From: Planctomycetota bacterium
Lineage (GTDB): Bacteria > Planctomycetota > Planctomycetia > Planctomycetales > Planctomycetaceae
Assembly (NCBI GenBank): GCA_024278285.1
Contig: JAJRTM010000006.1
Span: 1-9,912 of the forward strand
Direction of reading: 5' to 3'
DNA: 9,912 nt
The notes below the pieces were generated by a model. That model was not told where the DNA came from and made no database searches. It was given only the letters and a program-made list of their open reading frames with translations. Position numbers and translations under genes: made by a program. Below are positions 1 through 6,749 of the stretch, piece after piece. The number at the start of each line of letters is the position of its first letter. Position 1 is the first letter of the stretch.

Positions 1-1
1 C

Positions 2-361
2 TATTTCAGCGAAGAGAACATGACAGAGTTGGACTCAAACGATCGAATTAATAATCTGTTCATTGCCACGGGTCGTCAAAAACATAACGAACGTGTGCCG
101 TCTTCACCGAAAGGTCGTCCTGCAAAAAATCAGACGGCAAAACAAAAGATGGCTCGCCGACTGCGAACGAAGAAGGGGCGAAAGGAATATGCTCGCCGCA
201 AGGCAATCAACGAACCGGTGTTCGGCCAGATCAAACATTGTCAGGGCTTCCGCCAATTCCTCCTGCGGGGCCTTGAGAACATGAAAGGAGAATGGAAACT
301 GGTTTGTATCACTCACAACCTGTTGAAGTTGTTCAGGAGCGGTGCGTTTGCAACAAACTGA
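2..361 (+). CDS. IS1182-family DDE transposase, C-terminal part (5' partial)
   Basis: This is the last ~119 residues of a transposase that cuts and moves the insertion sequence. The frame is open to the window edge and begins with YFSEEN, the familiar segment after the second catalytic Asp in this family, so the ATG at 20 is internal and not the start. The tail has the IS1182/DDE_Tnp_1_6 signature: a basic stretch with a Y-x-x-R element, then NEPVFGQIK carrying the presumed third catalytic acidic residue (Glu), then GFRQFLLRG and an EW...THNLLKL block. The stop is TGA at 359-361. The visible part shows no frameshift, so the enzyme may be intact, but two thirds of it is out of view. Confidence 0.88.
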   Translation, partial: YFSEENMTELDSNDRINNLFIATGRQKHNERVPSSPKGRPAKNQTAKQKMARRLRTKKGRKEYARRKAINEPVFGQIKHCQGFRQFLLRGLENMKGEWKLVCITHNLLKLFRSGAFATN

Positions 362-484
362 ACGAGGCATTTTGAAGGGATAACTCGCTATATTTTCAGC
401 GAACCAGTCTTCGCATCAATCGTAGACTCTCCATTTCCTCCCCATGGCAACAGAATTAATCATACACAAGAACATTCAGTGGGT

Positions 485-1255
485 TTAGAAAATCCTCACT
501 CTCAAAACACCACCTAACCACACCGTTTCCGGACAGCCTCCTAGATCACCAACTTTGGCTTTCGCGATGGCACTACTACGACAAGCGGTTTTGAAATAAA
601 CAAACAGTAACGCCTGATCCCGCATCCCCAGCGGAGTCGATCTGTCCGGTGCTTCAAGTAGGGCAATCGCTTCTTTTTCACTCAGTGCAGGAGTCGTATT
701 TTTATCAACTCGCGGCGAAGTGACTGCCTGGATATCACTCACAACATTCCAGGCCACAAATCCTTTCTTGCCGAATTGCTCATACGTTCCACGAAGAACA
801 GATAACGCACGAGCCACCGTGCCTGCCTTCTTTCCAGATTGCAGCATCGCTTCTTTATAAAGCCGCACATGATCGCCCATCACATCAAACGGATGAATGC
901 CAGATTCCCGCATAAAGGCAAAAAACGCAGAGAGATCAGCAAAGTAATCCTTGCGGCTTTTGGGGGAGGGGAGTGCATCACAAAACCAAGGCACAAGGGC
1001 AGCAGCCGCCTCATTCGCTTCGCATTGCGCGAACAATTCATTGAGAACAACAGAAACATTCTGATCCGTTGAAAGGTCAACTGACTGAAGAGAGTTTTGT
1101 TGAGAACAGGGCAACTTGACAACTTGCTGCTGATTGTTGTCTGGTGGATTCGATCTTTCTGAAAGCAAACGTTTCTGAAAAGAAACTCCCTTTGCACGTC
1201 CTGCTGAACCCGTTTTGCGACTGCGAGCCGATGAATAAAACGTCCGTTCTTTCAT
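485..1255 (-). pseudogene. Tyrosine recombinase (XerC/D-like integrase), truncated by IS insertion
   Basis: The gene encodes the N-terminal part of a site-specific tyrosine recombinase. Residues ~68-165 form the SAM-like core-binding domain (SRKDYFADLSAFFAFM, then AGTVARALSVLRGTYEQ). Residues ~189-238 begin the catalytic domain (LSEKEAIALLEA, RDQALLFVYFKTACRSSAIAKAKVGDL), with the first catalytic arginine at R226. After L238, encoded by the CTA of CTAG at 541-544, the frame runs into IS sequence for about 18 more residues and stops at 485. The HxxR box, His/Trp and tyrosine nucleophile are all missing, so the product should not recombine DNA. Intact relatives are usually about 300 residues or more. 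The N-terminal ~65 residues are basic, low in complexity and poorly conserved, and no strong Shine-Dalgarno precedes the ATG at 1255. The missing 3' part should lie left of the IS, outside the window. Confidence 0.82.
523..540 (+). repeat. Putative right terminal inverted repeat of the IS
   Basis: On the minus strand this reads GAGGCTGTCCGGAAACGG, going inward from the proposed element end. It sits where recombinase homology stops and is followed outward by CTAG at 541-544, a palindromic tetranucleotide that could be the target site. Only one end is visible, so the inverted partner is not confirmed. Confidence 0.5.
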
Positions 1256-1267
1256 AGCGCCTAAAGC

Positions 1268-1296
1268 ATCTTACTGGAAACAAAAGCGTTGTTCAA
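1268..1296 (-). promoter_or_regulatory. Candidate sigma70-type promoter of the recombinase gene
   Basis: On the minus strand TTGAAC (1291-1296) and TAAGAT (1268-1273) are separated by 17 bases, and the -10 box ends 12 bases before the ATG at 1255. Each box matches 4 of 6 consensus bases. Planctomycete promoters are poorly defined and matches of this quality arise by chance, so this is only a candidate. Confidence 0.25.
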
Positions 1297-1306
1297 ACAG
1301 TACAAT

Positions 1307-1324
1307 AATTTTCATATGCAAATT
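1307..1324. repeat. Near-perfect 18-bp palindrome
   Basis: AATTTTCATATGCAAATT is symmetric around CATATG except for one mismatched pair. It lies 9 bases beyond the stop of the GT-C gene and 51 bases upstream of the recombinase start. It could be a weak transcript-end structure or an operator for the recombinase gene. In AT-rich DNA it could also be chance. Confidence 0.3.
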
Positions 1325-1333
1325 GTCTCAGGC

Positions 1334-2959
1334 TTATTTCAAATGATATTTTTTCACAATCAGATCCATTCTGAAACTAAAGCGTTCTGGAAATCTTTCT
1401 TCACTGATGAGGACATATTCACTAGAAACATCAACAGTATGAATACCACCAAATAAACCGATAGCGTCAACCGTCCATAGTGTTTCGGGCTGAGATTTTA
1501 ATAAACCGGGGACATTTTCGTAATCTGAGAGTTTAAGACTTGGGCCACTGAGGATATTGGATCGGTGGTTCCCGTAATACTTTGTGTACATCGACTCGCT
1601 TTGATCAATATATTTCAGTGCAATGGTCAGTACAAATGGTGAGCTACATATGACTGGCTCGTTGGAAACACGGTTTTTATTGAGATATAAAACGGCGGTT
1701 TTAACTCCGGGAAAACTTGCAAGATAATCTCGATGTTCCGAGTATTGGTAAGCCCAGTAACTTGACCAAGAAAAGACAAGCAATAAACAAACCCAACGCA
1801 GATAAAGAAGTTTCCCACGCCCTAAAAGAAGTATCAATCCGATGAGGAAGAATACATGTGCAAAGATTAAATAACGTACTCCAATGATGTTTCGAATTGA
1901 CAAACCGTAGACAACAACAGCAATTGGTGGAATGAGCAGTGCAAACGCAGCAAGCCGTTTAGCGGGGGATCGAGAAATCAACAAGCTGATTCCTACCAAT
2001 AGAAAGAGTACCGGGGCAATCCATGTGTAGTCAGGCCAGAGTTCTGAGTAATTTCCACCAGTGATAATCCTCCACATCGTAGAGTTAAAGCCATTAAAAC
2101 TAAATGGTGGCATCCATAGTTGACCGTCTGTTCGATTTCGTTGGAAAAAAAATGTTGACATCCAGGGTAACCAGATCATCTGGATGCCCCAAGCCGATAG
2201 AATTGCCCCTGTAAGGAGTTGCTTTGTGCGTGCTACCCAACCACTACGAGCCAGGCTGATGATCGCTTCGAGAACGATAAAGAACATGAAGGCTGCGAGT
2301 GTCCACAAACCGTAGTAATGCGTCATCGAAAGTGCAGAAGTTGCCAGAGCAAAATAGGCCCAGTTGATGACTATAGAAGGCTCGCGAACTGCACGTAGTG
2401 CACAAACTCCACTCAGGAGTGCCAAAAACGTACCTATTGTGTAAGGGCGGGCAAAATGAGACATTTCTATTTGGAGAGGACTGATTGCAACTAAAGCTGC
2501 TGCTAAGATCGGAACAATTTCGTAATCCAGACCTTTCTCTTGATTTCCTGTTTCGTTCTGCAAATGTCCTATTGCAATGCGTGTGAACCACCAGGCTGCC
2601 AGGACGGTTAATAGTCCAAAGAATATGCTCAGACTGCGAGCTGCGACAACACCATTTCCAAAGACCGCCATCCAGCCATTCAATACAAAATAGTAAAGTG
2701 GAGGATGAGCATCACGAGAGATTGCATCCAGCCTTTCGCTTATCGGAAACTGACTGATTCTCCAGGAACAGGCTTCATGAAAACAGAAGCTGATCGTAGA
2801 GAGGTGCTGGGTGCGTAGCAGAAACCCCGCTCCTAAAATTGCAACCAGAATCAAAACGACCGGCCCCGTTAAACCATCGGTTGATGGTTGCTCGCTTTCA
2901 GATTGAAGATGCTCATGAGTATCCATCTCTACTTTATTTGACACGATTTCATCACTCAA
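1334..2959 (-). CDS. GT-C membrane glycosyltransferase, GT39/ArnT-like (PMT_2 type)
   Basis: This is an integral membrane enzyme expected to move a sugar from a polyprenyl-phosphate carrier to a protein or lipid on the outer face of the inner membrane. The 541 residues hold a ~30-residue cytoplasmic tail, a first TM at ~32-48, the first external loop, about ten more hydrophobic segments up to ~405, and a soluble C-terminal part of ~135 residues. Family marks are DAHPPLYY (83-90), ARSLSIFFGLLTVL (107-120), SHFARPYTIG (167-176) and GVRYLIF (360-366). The acidic pair usual in the first loop reads HE (61-62), not DE. The start is TTG, preceded by GGGAG at a 7-base spacing. It overlaps the upstream DUF1559 stop as TTGA, so translation is likely coupled. 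The ATG at 2926 is an alternative with no better ribosome site. It is the last gene of the minus-strand run. Donor and acceptor are unknown. Confidence 0.88.
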   Translation of the reverse strand: MSDEIVSNKVEMDTHEHLQSESEQPSTDGLTGPVVLILVAILGAGFLLRTQHLSTISFCFHEACSWRISQFPISERLDAISRDAHPPLYYFVLNGWMAVFGNGVVAARSLSIFFGLLTVLAAWWFTRIAIGHLQNETGNQEKGLDYEIVPILAAALVAISPLQIEMSHFARPYTIGTFLALLSGVCALRAVREPSIVINWAYFALATSALSMTHYYGLWTLAAFMFFIVLEAIISLARSGWVARTKQLLTGAILSAWGIQMIWLPWMSTFFFQRNRTDGQLWMPPFSFNGFNSTMWRIITGGNYSELWPDYTWIAPVLFLLVGISLLISRSPAKRLAAFALLIPPIAVVVYGLSIRNIIGVRYLIFAHVFFLIGLILLLGRGKLLYLRWVCLLLVFSWSSYWAYQYSEHRDYLASFPGVKTAVLYLNKNRVSNEPVICSSPFVLTIALKYIDQSESMYTKYYGNHRSNILSGPSLKLSDYENVPGLLKSQPETLWTVDAIGLFGGIHTVDVSSEYVLISEERFPERFSFRMDLIVKKYHLK

Positions 2960-4059
2960 AACGAGTCTCCCGAGACTATTTGCTGTGCGAGTGGCGTATC
3001 AGAAAGCAACATTCCTTGAGGACTCGCCAGAGCCGCATAAATAGCACCATTTATTGTTTCGGAAAGAAATGAAACATGACCATCTGCATATGCCATGTTG
3101 ACTCCACTGGCATGAAAAGAATTTGGGACCGGCGATCTTCCTTCAGCTCCCCATAGCCCGCTATTGATTTGATTGTCACCTAAGTTGCACCGTGAATAAT
3201 CGATGTTTCCGCCAGAGCAATCTCCATTCAAACAAGGATCTCCAACATAAAATGCGCTAAGAAATGGATCCGGAGATGCGAATGTTGATGTTTTGCTACC
3301 TGGGCTATAACCAGTTCGGACATTTTCAGTCACGAGGAACGTTTGAGAGGTGCCATCTTTTATACTGTTCATCGAGTGATGTCTTTCCGTACCACCATAT
3401 TTCCAGTTCTCAAGAAAAAAAAGTCCTGTCATTTTAAAGATCTTTCGGTCTAGATCATCCAATGATTGATCTCCCGAACAAGTTTGACCGTCTCCATTGA
3501 AATCGAGTCGACTGCCATGCCAATTCATGGGGCAATCCCCCACTCCACTTCCTGTACGAATAGTAAATCCCCAACCCCCATTGACTGCATAACTTTGATC
3601 GGATTCTTTTTCTTTACTACGGCTCAGATCCATCGGGCAAATATATACGGGAATGTAGGATCGAGCCAATGGTTCATTGACGATGTCGGTAATCGGTTTG
3701 TCAAAATCCCATTTGTCATATAAATTATTCTGATCCACAAATGGCAAGATTGAGACCGCCCAACTATGGTGTGAGCCTCCTGGTCCCGTCAGGGGATCAA
3801 AGTAGTAACCGGATGCAGGGAAGCGGTGATTGTTTTGTTCAAATTGCATGATGGCAAAAGAGATATTCCGCAAATTATTCACACACTGAATACGCCGGGC
3901 AGCAACACGAGCTTTGGTGATTGCTGGGATCGCCAAAGAAATTAACAAAGCGATTATTGCCATCACGACAATTAGTTCGACCATTGAGAAACCGGAAAGT
4001 TTCGAGATTCCATTCGGATGATTGGGAGTTTCTCTGCAATCGTTTTCTGTTTGTCTCAT
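2956..4059 (-). CDS. DUF1559 pseudopilin-like protein
   Basis: This is a planctomycete DUF1559 protein of unknown molecular role, predicted to be cut and N-methylated by prepilin peptidase and anchored in the envelope. Its 367 residues start with a 23-residue leader, then the cleavage motif G23/FSMVE28, a hydrophobic helix to ~47, a variable domain, and the C-terminal H-X9-DG motif (H316, D326-G327) followed by HVSFLSE. The CPMD motif near residue 141 and several later cysteines suggest disulfides in an exported protein. Residues 186-197 form a dockerin/EF-hand-like calcium loop, DFNGDGQTCSGD. The ATG at 4059 has a good ribosome site, AGGTGAGG at 4063-4070. It lies 52 bases after another DUF1559 gene and overlaps the GT-C gene by four bases, so the three are probably one transcript. 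Length is normal for the family. Confidence 0.93.
   Translation of the reverse strand: MRQTENDCRETPNHPNGISKLSGFSMVELIVVMAIIALLISLAIPAITKARVAARRIQCVNNLRNISFAIMQFEQNNHRFPASGYYFDPLTGPGGSHHSWAVSILPFVDQNNLYDKWDFDKPITDIVNEPLARSYIPVYICPMDLSRSKEKESDQSYAVNGGWGFTIRTGSGVGDCPMNWHGSRLDFNGDGQTCSGDQSLDDLDRKIFKMTGLFFLENWKYGGTERHHSMNSIKDGTSQTFLVTENVRTGYSPGSKTSTFASPDPFLSAFYVGDPCLNGDCSGGNIDYSRCNLGDNQINSGLWGAEGRSPVPNSFHASGVNMAYADGHVSFLSETINGAIYAALASPQGMLLSDTPLAQQIVSGDSF
2964..2977 (-). promoter_or_regulatory. Ribosome binding site of the TTG start, inside a short inverted repeat
   Basis: On the minus strand the sequence is AGTCTC, GG, GAGACT, then CGT and the TTG start region. GGGAG (2967-2971) is the Shine-Dalgarno, 7 bases before TTG at 2959. 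The flanking hexamers are complementary, so a small hairpin could hide the site until ribosomes finishing the upstream gene open it. The loop is very tight (2-4 bases), so the structure is uncertain; the Shine-Dalgarno itself supports the start choice. Confidence 0.4.
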
Positions 4060-4111
4060 TTACCTCACCTTACTTCTTGGAAAAAACAAGTCCACTCATT
4101 CCGTGATGAAC

Positions 4112-4843
4112 TCAGAATTCGCCAATGACTTCACGCCCCTCGGTGGTCCCGAGAGCCTGGAATGTCGCCTGATCGACCGACTCGGAAATAAACTTCACAG
4201 AGCCATCACACATCACAAAATTGGCTCCTCCAGTATGTTTACTGCCAAATGATCCACCACCATTCGGGGCCGTGGAACAACTTCCAACTCCAGGCAGAGC
4301 CCAGGCATGATCATTGAGAGTCTCTCCCACCATGATTGTGTTGCTTTCACCATCATAAACGTCAGCTAACTCAAATTGATAGTTAAAAATATCTCCGTTT
4401 CCAATGTAATTTGATCTGCCGAAATCATTTGAAAGACGAGGCTCTTTATTAAAGTGTGGGCAACGAAATATTGGAAGAGTTGTATCTGTTGTTCCGACAG
4501 ATGCTGATGCTGTATTGGTAAGCGGTGTCGTTAGCGGGGAAAGCTGATCGAACAAAGGCGTCTGTTCAAGTTTTGGTAAAATGAAGACCGAATAAGCCCA
4601 GCCGTTTTGACCATCCTTTGGTAGCTTTCCGAATTGGCTGTGGTGACCTTGAAGGGCAATGCCAAGTTGCCGGAGATGGTTCTTGCACTGAGTGTTACGT
4701 GCGGTCTGTCTTGATCGCATCACAGCGGCTAGTCCCAGTGACATCAACACTCCTATAATTGCCATCACTACCAATAACTCAATGAGTGTAAACCCATGCT
4801 CACCTAGTCTTCTTTTTTCTGATTTCATCAGATTCAGTCTCAT
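4112..4843 (-). CDS. DUF1559 pseudopilin-like protein, short form
   Basis: This is a second DUF1559 protein, 243 residues with this start and clearly shorter than the usual 300-plus. It has a basic leader, the classical prepilin site G17/FTLIE22 with hydrophobic helix LLVVMAIIGVLMSLGLAAVM, and near the C-terminus H203-X9-D213-G214 followed by SVKFISE. The middle holds the usual NHLRQLGIALQGHH segment, a proline-rich turn, an RCPHF motif, and SNTIMVGET, which is common in the family. Start choice is open: ATG 4843 is chosen, ATG 4828 gives a leader just as typical, and TTG 4867 is possible; none has a strong ribosome site. It lies 63 bases after the GYF-like gene and 52 before the next DUF1559 gene. 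The short middle domain may make it a core or minor subunit, which is inference. Confidence 0.92.
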   Translation of the reverse strand: MRLNLMKSEKRRLGEHGFTLIELLVVMAIIGVLMSLGLAAVMRSRQTARNTQCKNHLRQLGIALQGHHSQFGKLPKDGQNGWAYSVFILPKLEQTPLFDQLSPLTTPLTNTASASVGTTDTTLPIFRCPHFNKEPRLSNDFGRSNYIGNGDIFNYQFELADVYDGESNTIMVGETLNDHAWALPGVGSCSTAPNGGGSFGSKHTGGANFVMCDGSVKFISESVDQATFQALGTTEGREVIGEF

Positions 4844-4906
4844 TTCATAGCTATCAAATAATGTCAACGACCTATAACGAATGGTATTTATTGCAGTACC
4901 TTGAAC

Positions 4907-5683
4907 TCAATCATCCGCAAGGGATTCCAGTTTCATCGCACCGAAATATGTGAGCAGACCACAAACGAGCGTTGTGTTAATGAGCAGCAGAAGGTATTCG
5001 TTGGACGAGCACCATCCCCAGAATGGGAAGATGTTGCCGCCGAGTTTCAGTATCTGTTGATCGGGAAAACGCTGCAGTTCTGTTTCAGACCAACTGAGGA
5101 TGGCATAAACAGTCAGGTTAGCTGCCGCAAGTGTCGTCCCCCATCGAAAGACCTTATGCAAAACGTCATCACCAAAATAAGAAGAAACTCTTTGTCCAAC
5201 AGATAAGCGTTCTTTATCAGAATCACGCTTTGAAGCAATTCCCATCGCCTCAGCGATAGTATTACTGATTCGTTTCGTAATCCTTGCAGTGAGGGCTAAC
5301 TCCTTCTCAGATTCTTTTTCCCGGGCTTGTGAGTCTCTGGCGTCATTCTCCAGATCCAAAAAATCTTCCGCAGTATCGAGCATCTCATTCAAGTCATCGA
5401 TGAATAGTTCACCACTCTCATGGTTATACTCCTCACTTGCCTGCTCTGCTTCCAGACGCAACTTCTCAGCTTGTTCGGCTTCCCACTTCTGGATGGCGTC
5501 TTTCCGCCCAGCCATATGAAAAAGTCCGACCAATTCAATCGCTGGATGCCAATCAGTTTTCCACTCAGGCTTAACAAGATCATCAGCAACCAACTTCCCA
5601 TCACGCACCATCTGCACAAGAACTGGAAACTCAACCGGTTCCGATACTTCATCTTCAAAACGATATTGATACGTGAGCTTCAT
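4907..5683 (-). CDS. GYF_2/DUF4339-like domain protein with coiled coil and two TM helices
   Basis: The function of this gene is unknown. The 258 residues show an N-terminal domain (~4-55) resembling the bacterial GYF_2/DUF4339 module: YQYRFEDEV, FPVLVQMVRDGKLVADDLVKP, WKTDWHPA. This small fold is thought to bind peptides. A highly charged Glu/Lys-rich stretch (~63-130) is probably coiled coil or a disordered linker. Two hydrophobic segments (~179-198 and ~229-248) anchor the C-terminus in the membrane. No signal peptide is seen, so the GYF-like part is probably cytoplasmic. The ATG at 5683 was chosen; TTG codons at 5689 and 5692 are possible. Behind a 226-base gap, it may be the first gene of a sub-operon with two DUF1559 genes and the GT-C gene. 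A scaffolding role for their export machinery is a guess. Confidence 0.75.
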   Translation of the reverse strand: MKLTYQYRFEDEVSEPVEFPVLVQMVRDGKLVADDLVKPEWKTDWHPAIELVGLFHMAGRKDAIQKWEAEQAEKLRLEAEQASEEYNHESGELFIDDLNEMLDTAEDFLDLENDARDSQAREKESEKELALTARITKRISNTIAEAMGIASKRDSDKERLSVGQRVSSYFGDDVLHKVFRWGTTLAAANLTVYAILSWSETELQRFPDQQILKLGGNIFPFWGWCSSNEYLLLLINTTLVCGLLTYFGAMKLESLADD

Positions 5684-5713
5684 TCTCAACAACCCACACT
5701 CAAATAATCAATG

Positions 5714-5767
5714 GACCACTAACTCTTGGGGGGGATCCAAGAATAGAGCTAGATTTTCCTAGTGGTC
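5714..5767. repeat. Nested inverted repeats between the SUMF1-like and GYF-like genes
   Basis: GACCACTA (5714-5721) is the exact inverse of TAGTGGTC (5760-5767). Inside lies a second exact pair, TCTTGG (5724-5729) and CCAAGA (5737-5742), with a G-rich loop. A third possible partner, GACCA, follows at 5783-5787 and could compete with the outer stem. The structure would form in the leader of the GYF-like gene, ending 30 bases before its ATG. It could be an attenuator, a transcript-end structure, or a remnant of a small mobile repeat. The rest of the 5684-5909 gap is AT-rich, with no clear promoter or gene. Confidence 0.5.
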
Positions 5768-5909
5768 AGTACGAAAATATCCGACCAAGACAAAACCACC
5801 TGATTCTGCCATATTCGATGAAGAAAAGCAATTTATGATTCCATAAAAAATAGTAACTTCACTTTCAAAAACGATGTAATTTACTGACAAAAACCGTCTA
5901 TTTCTTCAA

Positions 5910-6734
5910 TTATTCATGTTTTTCTATCAATTCGCAAACGATTCGGAACCCAACCATCGGGCTTGATTTCCAAGGGGGCAGCATGGGATAGTCAATACGG
6001 CATCTTTCACCAGTAAATCTCCAGTCCGTTCCCCGGACAACTTTTATATATCCATTTGCTGGACCTTGCGGATCTTTGGTTGAAGAACGCGTGTAATAAT
6101 CACGGTCATACCAGTCGGCAGTCCATTCCCATATGTTGCCTCGCATATCGAAAAGGCCAAGCTTATTGGGAGGAAAGGAACCTACAGGCTGCAAAGGTAG
6201 AGGCGGGGCAATTCCACCCGCTTCGCCAGTCAGATCAGTAGCAAGACGTCTGCTGTGCCATCGATAAGGCGCGCTCTTTCCGTCCCGGCAAGCGTATTCC
6301 CATTCAGCTTCTGTAGGGAGGCGGTATCGCCTTCCAGCTTTTTTTTCTGTCGGGAGATCTGAAAGAGCTTCGCAAAATGACTGGGTCTGAAACCAAGTGA
6401 GGTTTGCTATTGGAAAATCCTTCTTTTCTTCAGTCTCTTCTGCCGTTCTCATTATGATATTATATTGCTGTTCCGTAACTTCGTGCATACTCAGAAAGTA
6501 GTCCTGGGTAATATGAATTTGATGTTCAGGAACCTCAGATGGAGGATTGATATTATTGCCCAAATCAGGGATTCCCATTTGGAATTTTCCTGCTGGGACT
6601 TTCGCAAATTTCATTCCAATGGAATTCACAATACTTAACAAACCAGTTGCTTTGATCGGCTTGTTTATTTTTCTACTAGCTGCTTCGTGTGTAAAATCAT
6701 CTGATTTAAGGCGAGCTTCAAATTTAGATTTCAA
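5910..6734 (-). CDS. SUMF1-fold (FGE-sulfatase domain) protein, probably not a formylglycine-generating enzyme
   Basis: This is a 274-residue protein with one SUMF1/FGE-sulfatase domain (~36-268). The family marks are NSIGMKFAKVPAGKFQMG, a VTEQQY block, RRYRLPTEAEWEYACRDG (135-152), GLFDMRGNIWEWTADWYD (193-210), VVRGTDWRF (232-240) and GFRIV (262-266). True FGEs need two copper-binding cysteines in the segment after RGGS. Here the first position is F240 and only C245 remains. Many planctomycete SUMF1 proteins are non-FGE members of unknown role. No signal peptide or TM is visible, so it is probably cytoplasmic. The start is TTG at 6734, 15 bases after the DUF1559 stop, with AGAAG just upstream. 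The next ATG (6614) would cut off conserved NSIG, so an upstream start is needed. The short gap suggests an operon with the DUF1559 gene. Confidence 0.88.
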   Translation of the reverse strand: MKSKFEARLKSDDFTHEAASRKINKPIKATGLLSIVNSIGMKFAKVPAGKFQMGIPDLGNNINPPSEVPEHQIHITQDYFLSMHEVTEQQYNIIMRTAEETEEKKDFPIANLTWFQTQSFCEALSDLPTEKKAGRRYRLPTEAEWEYACRDGKSAPYRWHSRRLATDLTGEAGGIAPPLPLQPVGSFPPNKLGLFDMRGNIWEWTADWYDRDYYTRSSTKDPQGPANGYIKVVRGTDWRFTGERCRIDYPMLPPWKSSPMVGFRIVCELIEKHE

Positions 6735-6749
6735 GAATTCTTCTGGAGT

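Larger units (their letters stand above)
1..540 (+). mobile_element. 3' part of an IS1182-like insertion sequence (left part outside window)
   Basis: This stretch holds the C-terminal end of an IS1182-type DDE transposase followed by about 180 non-coding bases. The right boundary is placed at 540. There the sequence reads, on the minus strand going inward, GAGGCTGTCCGGAAAC, which looks like an IS terminal repeat, and it is directly followed by CTAG (541-544) inside a recombinase gene whose homology stops at that point. The left end and left terminal repeat lie before the window, so the repeat pair and a second CTAG copy cannot be checked here. Family assignment rests on the transposase. The boundary is inferred from the broken gene and the end-like sequence. 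Confidence 0.75.

Noticed and set aside
20..361. A complete small protein starting at ATG 20
   Set aside because: The frame is open to the window edge and the residues before the ATG fit the IS1182 transposase, so this is the tail of a longer protein.
5910..6734. Genuine formylglycine-generating enzyme
   Set aside because: One of the two copper-binding cysteines is Phe, and no sulfatase is in view.
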